Position numbers and translations under genes: made by a program
The notes under the pieces: model-generated
What the model was told of the DNA's origin: nothing
The model's input: only the letters and a program-made list of their open reading frames with translations
Databases searched by the model: none
DNA from: T1Sed10-7 sp041685505
GTDB lineage: Bacteria; Actinomycetota; Nitriliruptoria; Nitriliruptorales; Nitriliruptoraceae
Assembly: GCA_041685505.1 (NCBI GenBank)
Contig: JAWLFQ010000002.1
Coordinates: forward strand, 1 to 64,000
DNA: 64,000 nucleotides
Direction of reading: 5' to 3'
Shown here: one piece after another, positions 58,649-64,000 of the stretch
Layout of the letters: each line of letters opens with the position of its first letter
How positions within the stretch are numbered: position 1 is the first letter of the stretch

Positions 58649-60064
58649 ATGCCCAACGCGGGGAGCTCCACCACTGCCGCCAGCCGGGCGGTCGCCATCC
58701 GGCTGGCGGTGATGGTCGTCGTCACCTGGGCCTTCGTCGCCATCTCACCGGCGGTGGCGGCAGCGCTGGCCGAGGTGATCGACGTGGATGGGACGACGAT
58801 CCGCGCTGCCATGGCCATGGTCTACGTCACCGTCGCCGGTGTGGGCCTGTGGCTGCTGCTGCGCCGCGGGCTCCACGAGGCCGACGCCACCCGCCGCGGC
58901 TGGCAGGCGCTCGCCTCCGCCATCGGCGACGGGCTCCTGCTCATCGAAGCGGGACACCTGCCCCGGGTGCTGTACGTCAACCGGGGACTGGAGCGGATCA
59001 CCGGGCGGAGCGCAGCCGAGTTCCTCGACGATCCCTACCTGCCGCTGGCCATCGTCGCCGAGCAGGATCGCGAGCGACTCGCCGCGGTGTTCGACGACCC
59101 CGAGCGGCCGTCCTGGCCACTCGAGCTGACCGTGGTCCGCCCCGACGCGACCCTGCGGCGGGTGCAACTCACCGGCGCGTTGGTCGAGCACGGTCGCGAT
59201 CGGACCGTGTTCCAGGCGATGGTCATGGACATCACCGAGCAGGACGCACGCGAACGGGCACTGGCCAGCGTGGCGGACTCCGAACGGGCGGCCGCGCAGC
59301 GCCTCCGCGAGGTCGCGACCATGCGCGACAACTTCGTCGCGTCGATCTCCCACGAACTGCGCACCCCGCTCACCGTGATCACCGGTGCTGCCGACACGCT
59401 CCAGCGGCAGCGCCACCAGCTCACGCCGGCGACCCGATCGGCCCTGGAGCGGGCCATCGTCGAGCAGTCGGACAAGCTCGCCGCGCTGCTCGACGACGTG
59501 CTGAACGTGGGACGTATCGACGAGCCGACCGACCGGGACCACCGGGCACCGCAGCAGATCGCCGACATCGGGCACCTGGTGGACGAGGTCGTGGCGCGGT
59601 CAGCGATCGCCGACCGCGTCACCACCCGCATCACCGCGCCGGTGATGGCCCGTGCCGACGAGCAGCAGCTCCAGCGCATGGTGGCCGAGTTGCTCACCAA
59701 CGCCGACAAGTACGCCCCGGGCAGCCCCGTGCTGTTGTCGCTGCGCAACGGGGGCCCGTCCTGGACCCTCCAGATCCGTGATCAGGGGCCGGGGCTGAGC
59801 GAGGAGCACGTCTCACACGTGCTCGAGCCGTTCTACCGCGCCGACGCGGAGCACCCGCGCCCCGGGCTCGGACTCGGCCTCACCCTGGTCGCCGCCGTCG
59901 CCGCCCAGCACGGGGGCACCGTGCAGGTCGAGAGCGACGACGGCCTGGTGGTCAGCATCACCGCCCCCTGCGATGCCGCACGGCAGGTGGGGCCCCTCGC
60001 GGGTTCGGATCAGGAGCTCCACGTCCCCGATGACGCGCCGCGGGACCGCTGCCCCGGGCAGTGA
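58649..60064 (+). CDS. Membrane sensor histidine kinase with PAS domain (orphan)
   Basis: A 471-residue kinase. Two membrane segments (about 15-40 and 53-71) enclose only a short outer loop, so the input is probably inside the membrane or cytoplasm. A PAS domain (about 85-195, IGDGLLLIEAGHLPRVLYVN) comes next, then a HisKA dimerisation helix with the phospho-acceptor His235 in SISHELRTPLT, and an ATPase domain with N box LLTNADKYAP, G1 DQGPGLSEE and G2 GLGLGLTLVAAV. All catalytic motifs are intact. No response regulator lies nearby. The ATG is preferred over an upstream TTG; an AGGGTGG box precedes it. Confidence 0.9.
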   Translation: MPNAGSSTTAASRAVAIRLAVMVVVTWAFVAISPAVAAALAEVIDVDGTTIRAAMAMVYVTVAGVGLWLLLRRGLHEADATRRGWQALASAIGDGLLLIEAGHLPRVLYVNRGLERITGRSAAEFLDDPYLPLAIVAEQDRERLAAVFDDPERPSWPLELTVVRPDATLRRVQLTGALVEHGRDRTVFQAMVMDITEQDARERALASVADSERAAAQRLREVATMRDNFVASISHELRTPLTVITGAADTLQRQRHQLTPATRSALERAIVEQSDKLAALLDDVLNVGRIDEPTDRDHRAPQQIADIGHLVDEVVARSAIADRVTTRITAPVMARADEQQLQRMVAELLTNADKYAPGSPVLLSLRNGGPSWTLQIRDQGPGLSEEHVSHVLEPFYRADAEHPRPGLGLGLTLVAAVAAQHGGTVQVESDDGLVVSITAPCDAARQVGPLAGSDQELHVPDDAPRDRCPGQ

Positions 60065-60134
60065 GCGCCGGGGACGTCGGCGCGCCGCCGGCACGGGGCC
60101 AAGCCGCAAGGTGGGCATGTCGTGCCGCCCGCTC

Positions 60135-61151
60135 TCAGCTCCGCCCGACCATCTCGGTGGGTCGCCGGTCGGCGGGCATCGTCCGCATCCGTCCATCGAG
60201 GCGCGGCAGCCAGGAGCACACCGGTGCGGTGTCGGCGCGGCTGCCGTAGACCAGCAGCGCCAGCATCGCACCGTAGATGGGCAGATGGCCGATCAGCTCC
60301 GTCGCCCCGAGGAAGAACAGGGTGGCGTTGAACGGGATCCCGGCGGCGATCACCACCAGCTGCGGGAGGGCTCCGGAGATGAACAACAGGCCGAACAGGA
60401 TCTCCACGCCGGCGGCGAACTGGATGAACACCAGATCGCTGACCTCGAAACCGAACTGGCTCCCCAACAGCTGCAGCACGTTGAAGGCGGGGTAGCGGTC
60501 GAGGAACTCCAGCGACAGTTCCGGCCGCGCGAGCTTCTCGGTGAAGGCGAGGATGATCAGCGCGCCCCCGGTGAGCAACCGCAGGCCGAAGAGGGCGGCA
60601 CGGACCCGCTCCGGATCGATCGTGATGCGTCCGCCGATCTGGCGATCGTCGGGGGGCAGCAGCGCGAGGAACAGTCCCACCGCGAGCAGGTCGGCGCGCT
60701 CCATGATCGGGACGACGCCGTAGGCGATCATGCCCAGGGGGCCGGCGATGACCAGCAGCCACGCGGCTGTCCGCACCCGCCACCCGGCGATCAACCACAC
60801 GCCGACGACGCCCTCCAGCACGCCGAGGGCGATGCCGTACCACGTGTCCGGCAGGGCCAGGGTCGGTACCAGGAACTCCAACCGTGCCGCGAGCGACAGC
60901 AGCGACACGCCGGCGTGGATGGCCAGCAGCCGCGGGATCCACGGGCCCAGCCGCCCGAGGAAGGCCAGCGGCGCGAGCTCGGGGCGGGGCAGCAGGGGCG
61001 CGACCAGGCGCCACGCCACCGCGATCACGACCGCGCCCACGATCATGGTCAACGACAGGGTCTCGAGGACGAAGGACCAGTCGTAGGTGGGATCCGAGGT
61101 GGTGAACCAGCGCGCATGGGCGAGCGGCAGCAGTGGCGATGACAGCGACAT
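60135..61151 (-). CDS. Polytopic membrane protein, DoxX-like
   Basis: A 338-residue protein with about eight hydrophobic segments. The second half looks like a DoxX/SURF4-type four-helix unit: LRLLTGGALIILAFTEKLA with an LARPELSLEFLDRYP loop, then FIQFAAGVEILFGLLFISG and PQLVVIAAGIPFNATLFFLG. The first half (WSFVLETLSLTMIVGAVVI, LLAIHAGVSLLSL, GIALGVLEGVVGVWLIAG) repeats a similar pattern. DoxX-like proteins are linked to redox or quinone metabolism, but no defining residue is seen, so the function stays open. ATG start with a GAGGA box. Tail-to-tail with the sensor kinase, 70 bases apart. Confidence 0.65.
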   Translation of the reverse strand: MSLSSPLLPLAHARWFTTSDPTYDWSFVLETLSLTMIVGAVVIAVAWRLVAPLLPRPELAPLAFLGRLGPWIPRLLAIHAGVSLLSLAARLEFLVPTLALPDTWYGIALGVLEGVVGVWLIAGWRVRTAAWLLVIAGPLGMIAYGVVPIMERADLLAVGLFLALLPPDDRQIGGRITIDPERVRAALFGLRLLTGGALIILAFTEKLARPELSLEFLDRYPAFNVLQLLGSQFGFEVSDLVFIQFAAGVEILFGLLFISGALPQLVVIAAGIPFNATLFFLGATELIGHLPIYGAMLALLVYGSRADTAPVCSWLPRLDGRMRTMPADRRPTEMVGRS

Positions 61152-61300
61152 CGAGGATCCTCACCGGGTGCGGCGGTCGGGACTCGAGGAGCATCCGGAG
61201 CTGCGCGGGCGCGTGGGCGGGTCGGTGCGCGGGACCACAGGGCCACCTCGCGCACCCGGCGCGGTGCAGCCGCGGGTGCCGCCCGGCGAGCGGCCGACAG

Positions 61301-61306
61301 TAGGGT
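61301..61306 (+). promoter_or_regulatory. Candidate -10 box for the SDR gene
   Basis: TAGGGT on the plus strand, 85 bases before the start codon, in a 240-base divergent gap. No clear -35 box. Confidence 0.3.
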
Positions 61307-61391
61307 CCGACCGGCAGCAGCGACGACGACCGGCGGCCGGATCGCCGCTTGGACGTCCACCCACGCAGGGACACGACCGGGAGGTAGACAG

Positions 61392-62309
61392 GTGGCAGCG
61401 ATCGACTTCGACGGGCGGGTTGCGATCGTCACGGGAGCAGGAGGGGGGCTCGGCCGCAGCCACGCGCTGCTGCTCGCCAGCCGCGGCGCCAAGGTGGTGG
61501 TCAACGACCTCGGCGGTACACGCGACGGGACGGGGACCGACACCTCGATGGCCGACCAGGTGGTCGCCGAGATCGTGGCGGCCGGCGGCGAGGCGGTCGC
61601 CAACCACGATGGGGTCCACACCTGGCAGGGTGGTGAGGCCATCGTCGCGGCCGCACTGGAGGCCTTCGGCCGCGTCGACATCGTGATCAACAACGCCGGC
61701 ATCCTGCGCGACGTGTCCTTCGCGAAACTCACCCAGGACCAGCTCGAGGCGGTGGTGCAGGTCCACCTGCTCGGGGCGTTCCACGTCACCCGTGCCGCCT
61801 GGGGACACCTGCGCGAGCAGGGCTACGGTCGTGTCATCGCCACCACCTCGGGGTCGGGGCTGTACGGCAACTTCGGACAGTCGAACTACTCGGCGGCCAA
61901 GCTCGGTCTCGTAGGCCTGACCCGCACGCTGGCCATCGAGGGCGCCAAGTACGGCATCACCGCCAACGCCATCGCACCGGTGGCGAGGTCGCGGATGACC
62001 GAGGACATCATGCCGCCGGCGCTGCTCGACCGGCTCGAGCCGGAGTACGTCTCCCCCCTGGTGGCCTACCTCGCCAGCGAGGAGTGCACCGACACCGGGC
62101 GGGTGTTCTCCGTGGGCGGCGGCTACATGGCCAGGGTCGCGCTGCTCGAGGGTGAGGGCGCCACCTTCGAGGCGGTGCCCTCACCGGAGGACGTCGCCGA
62201 CGCGTGGTCGCGGATCGCCGAGGTCGGGCCAGGGTCGGTGGAGCTCACCCAGGGCGTGATGGAGCAGACCGGCAAGATCGTGGAGGCGCTGGGGATCGAG
62301 GTGAACTGA
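61392..62309 (+). CDS. SDR-family oxidoreductase, MFE-2 dehydrogenase-like
   Basis: A 305-residue SDR resembling the (3R)-hydroxyacyl-CoA dehydrogenase unit of type-2 multifunctional enzymes: TGAGGGLGRSHALLLASRGA (residues 14-33) is followed by VVVNDLGGTRDGTGTDTS, a loop diagnostic for that group. NNAGILRDVSF is near 100; the catalytic set is complete with Ser153 (TTSGSGLYGNFGQ), Tyr166 and Lys170 (NYSAAKLGLVGL). The C-terminus (GMYMAR-like GGGYMARVALLEGEG) also fits. Likely part of fatty-acid or steroid side-chain beta-oxidation. GTG start with GGAGG seven bases upstream. Confidence 0.88.
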   Translation: MAAIDFDGRVAIVTGAGGGLGRSHALLLASRGAKVVVNDLGGTRDGTGTDTSMADQVVAEIVAAGGEAVANHDGVHTWQGGEAIVAAALEAFGRVDIVINNAGILRDVSFAKLTQDQLEAVVQVHLLGAFHVTRAAWGHLREQGYGRVIATTSGSGLYGNFGQSNYSAAKLGLVGLTRTLAIEGAKYGITANAIAPVARSRMTEDIMPPALLDRLEPEYVSPLVAYLASEECTDTGRVFSVGGGYMARVALLEGEGATFEAVPSPEDVADAWSRIAEVGPGSVELTQGVMEQTGKIVEALGIEVN

Positions 62310-62328
62310 CGCGATCCGGCAGCCGCCG

Positions 62329-62349
62329 CCGGGGTGGTCGCCACGCCGG
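62329..62349 (+). terminator. Hairpin behind the MFE-2-like SDR gene
   Basis: CCGGGGTGG pairs with CCACGCCGG (one mismatch) around three bases, 19 bases after the stop. It lies between convergent genes and may serve one or both. Confidence 0.4.
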
Positions 62350-62398
62350 ATCGTGCAGCGAAACGACCCCAGAGACGTCGAAACGCTGCAAGGAACCC

Positions 62399-62459
62399 GG
62401 CGCCGGGCGGACCGGCGGTGGACGGTGTACCGGCGGCTTGGCGCCGGGCGGACCGGCGG
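62399..62459. repeat. 20-bp direct repeat in a non-coding gap
   Basis: GGCGCCGGGCGGACCGGCGG occurs exactly at 62399-62418 and 62440-62459, 41 bases apart; a shorter related copy ACCGGCGG lies between. The repeats fall between the stops of two convergent genes and are not coding. Confidence 0.75.
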
Positions 62460-62472
62460 GGTGCCCCTCGGC

Positions 62473-63060
62473 TCACGGACGGGGCGGGATGCGGGCGGCC
62501 ACCTCTGCGAGGATGACCTCGACCAGTTCCTCGGTGGTGGCCTCGGTGGTGTCCAGCACCACGTCCGGCCGCACCTCGGCCCGGTGGGCCCGCAACTGCG
62601 CGACCGCGAGGCCTGGGCTGCGCGCGCCCGCCTCCCGCTCCCGGTCCTCGAGCACGTCCGCATCGCAGATCAGCCCGAGGTGCACGACCTCGAGCCCCGC
62701 GGTCGCCGCGTGCAGGTCCGCGACGGTGGCATGGTCGAACAGCGTGTGGTCCACGGCCACGTCGAACCCGGACCGGGCCCAGCTCGCTGCGGCGCGGTGC
62801 ATCGCGGCGACCAACTCCCGCCCAAGGGGACCCCAGCTCACCCGGGGGTGGGCGGCGTCGGGAGGGGGTGCGCTCGGCAGCACCAGCTCGGCCCAGCGTC
62901 GCGCGCCCGGGCCGAAGGCGGCCAGCGCCGCGTCCAGACCGGCCTCCAACAGCGGCCCGGAGCGCACCTCGGGCCAGGCCAACTGCAGCGCGTGCAGGGT
63001 CGTGGACCGCCCCACCATCGTGGGACCGTCCAGGACCAGCACCAGCCCTGTGTCGCTCAC
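62473..63060 (-). CDS. Chloramphenicol-phosphotransferase-like P-loop protein
   Basis: A 195-residue kinase-like protein of the CPT family. The P-loop reads GPTMVGRSTT (residues 12-21): the normally invariant lysine is Arg18. VDHTLFDHATVADLHAA near 103 and LICDADVLEDREREAGAR near 130 resemble the lid and substrate helices of small-molecule kinases. CPT-like proteins phosphorylate chloramphenicol in Streptomyces, but most family members have no known substrate, so resistance must not be assumed; the lysine change makes activity doubtful. The GTG start overlaps the gpsA stop (GTGA). Confidence 0.72.
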   Translation of the reverse strand: MSDTGLVLVLDGPTMVGRSTTLHALQLAWPEVRSGPLLEAGLDAALAAFGPGARRWAELVLPSAPPPDAAHPRVSWGPLGRELVAAMHRAAASWARSGFDVAVDHTLFDHATVADLHAATAGLEVVHLGLICDADVLEDREREAGARSPGLAVAQLRAHRAEVRPDVVLDTTEATTEELVEVILAEVAARIPPRP

Positions 63061-64000
63061 AGCCCGTAGATCTCCGGCTTGGCCTCGCGGGACATCAGCA
63101 ACCCGACCAGTTCCTGCGGATCATGCCCGCCGTGGCACACCGCGACGACAGCCTGGGTGATCGGCATCTCGACGCCCACCCGTTCGGCGAGCCCGAGGAG
63201 CGCGCGGGAGGACTTCACCCCCTCGGCGACCATGTTCATGGAGTCGATGATGTCGGTGAGCGCCTCGCCGCGTCCGAGCCGCGCACCGACCGTGCGGTTG
63301 CGCGACTGCGGTGAGGTGCAGGTGGCTGCGAGGTCACCGACCCCCGCCAGTCCCGCGAAGGTCAGGGGCTGCCCACCCAGCGCGACACCGAGCCGGGTCA
63401 TCTCCGCGAGTCCCCGGGTGAGCACCGCCGCCTTGGTGTTGTCGCCGAAGCCCATGCCGTGGGCCATCCCGGCAGCGATGGCGATGACGTTCTTGACCGC
63501 GCCCGCGACCTCGACGCCGACCTTGTCCTGGTTGGTGTAGACCCGGAAGTAGGGTGCCATGACCGCCGCCTGGACCCGCTCCGCACGCCAGGCCTGCGGG
63601 CTCGCGGCGACGCTGGCCGCGGGCAGTCGGGCCGCGCACTCGCGCGCCAGGTTCGGCCCGCTGACCACCACGACGCGCGCCGGGTCGCAGTCCAGGGCAT
63701 CGGCGATGATCTGGCTGCCGAACCGCAGGGTGTCGACGTCCACACCCTTGATCAGGCTGACCAGGGTGGCGGCGCCCGGGATCGCAGCACCCCAGGAACC
63801 GAGCTGCTGCTCGATACCCAGCGACGGGACCGCGAGTACGACCACCTCCGCGCCCCGCAGGGCGACGTCGGGGTCGTCGGTGGCACGCAGGCCGTCGGGC
63901 AAGGCCACCTCGGGCAGGTACCCGAGGTTGGTGCCACGCTCGTTGATCTCCGCCGCGACCTCGGCCCGACGGGCCCACAGGGTGACCTGCTCGCCGGCGT
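63057..64000 (-). CDS. gpsA: Glycerol-3-phosphate dehydrogenase [NAD(P)+], N-terminus cut off
   Basis: GpsA makes sn-glycerol 3-phosphate for phospholipids. The first ~20 codons, including the NAD-binding GxGxxG, lie past the right edge of the window; the visible part starts AGEQVTLWARRAEVAAEIN. Present are VVLAVPSLGIEQQL, LVSLIKGVDVDTLRFGSQI, VVVSGPNLARECAARLPAA, the substrate-binding lysine in EVAGAVKNVIAIAAGMAHGMGFGDNTKAA (split over ~165-190), LAGVGDLAATCTSPQSRNRTVGARLG and EGVKSSRALLGLAERVGVEMPI. The end overlaps the CPT-like gene. Confidence 0.95.
   Translation of the reverse strand, partial: AGEQVTLWARRAEVAAEINERGTNLGYLPEVALPDGLRATDDPDVALRGAEVVVLAVPSLGIEQQLGSWGAAIPGAATLVSLIKGVDVDTLRFGSQIIADALDCDPARVVVVSGPNLARECAARLPAASVAASPQAWRAERVQAAVMAPYFRVYTNQDKVGVEVAGAVKNVIAIAAGMAHGMGFGDNTKAAVLTRGLAEMTRLGVALGGQPLTFAGLAGVGDLAATCTSPQSRNRTVGARLGRGEALTDIIDSMNMVAEGVKSSRALLGLAERVGVEMPITQAVVAVCHGGHDPQELVGLLMSREAKPEIYGL

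Noticed and set aside
62473..63060. Chloramphenicol resistance gene
   Set aside because: Only family-level likeness to chloramphenicol phosphotransferase, with the Walker A lysine replaced; nothing points to a resistance role.
1..64000. tRNA, rRNA or CRISPR features
   Set aside because: No cloverleaf-compatible stretch, rRNA core sequence or regularly spaced repeat array was recognised while reading; a dedicated search (e.g. covariance models) was not possible.

Overview
The window is a continuous piece of a very GC-rich bacterial chromosome, well above 70 % GC by eye. It carries the conserved core of an actinobacterium (Actinomycetota). Evidence for this: the gene order rnhB / DUF2469 / yraN / comM / dprA / xerC / whiG-type sigma factor / M23-type protein / rpsB / tsf / pyrH / frr / cdsA / rlmN / dxr / rseP / ispG, the predominance of GTG starts, frequent GTGA/ATGA gene overlaps, and AT-containing -10 hexamers of the form TANNNT. 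The exact class cannot be fixed by eye; a deep-branching, non-mycolate lineage such as Nitriliruptoria or a relative is a guess. No tRNA or rRNA gene, prophage, insertion sequence or CRISPR array was recognised. Almost everything is on the minus strand.

Layout, read in window order. (1) 1-10171 (minus): a transcription/translation cluster rimP-nusA-ylxR-infB-ylxP-rbfA-nrnA-truB-ribF, followed by rpsO and the start of pnp (cut by the window edge). (2) 10172-10575: a 404-base regulatory gap with a strong terminator hairpin behind ispG, a candidate promoter and a 25-bp palindrome before rimP. (3) 10576-19860 (minus): rpsB-tsf-pyrH-frr-cdsA and rlmN-dxr-rseP-ispG, covering translation factors, UMP synthesis, phospholipid and isoprenoid (MEP) synthesis. 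(4) 20121-27603 (minus): DUF2469, a 38-residue membrane peptide, yraN-comM-dprA-xerC (DNA uptake/recombination type genes), a WhiG/FliA-type sigma factor and an unusual secreted fusion of a degenerate M23 domain with a lipase-like alpha/beta hydrolase. rnhB is divergent on the plus strand. (5) 28468-35372 (minus): lepB, rplS, trmD-rimM-khpA-rpsP, a small membrane protein, ffh and ftsY, i.e. ribosome assembly and the protein-export pathway. (6) 35514-43705 (minus): smc, a 61-residue coiled-coil peptide, acylphosphatase, a degenerate Fpg-like protein, rnc, rpmF, DUF177, a coiled-coil protein and coaD. (7) 43747-57158: rsmD, oligopeptidase B, acetoacetyl-CoA synthetase, an SDR, a membrane-anchored PQQ-type propeller (plus), recG-fakA, rpmB (plus), an Lrp-type RAM-domain protein (plus) and ddl. 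(8) 57155-64000: a Cys/Met-metabolism PLP enzyme, an orphan sensor kinase (plus), a DoxX-like membrane protein, a second SDR (plus), a chloramphenicol-phosphotransferase-like P-loop protein and gpsA (cut by the window edge).

The window is mostly ordinary core genome. The points that stand out are: the M23/lipase fusion beside rpsB; an Fpg homologue without its catalytic N-terminal proline; structured RNA leaders or hairpins at ribosomal-protein genes (rpsO-pnp, rpsB, rpsB-tsf, rplS); a motif shared by the rpsO and rimP upstream regions; several probably leaderless genes; and small unannotated-looking peptides. All function calls are from reading the translated sequence; no database search was run.
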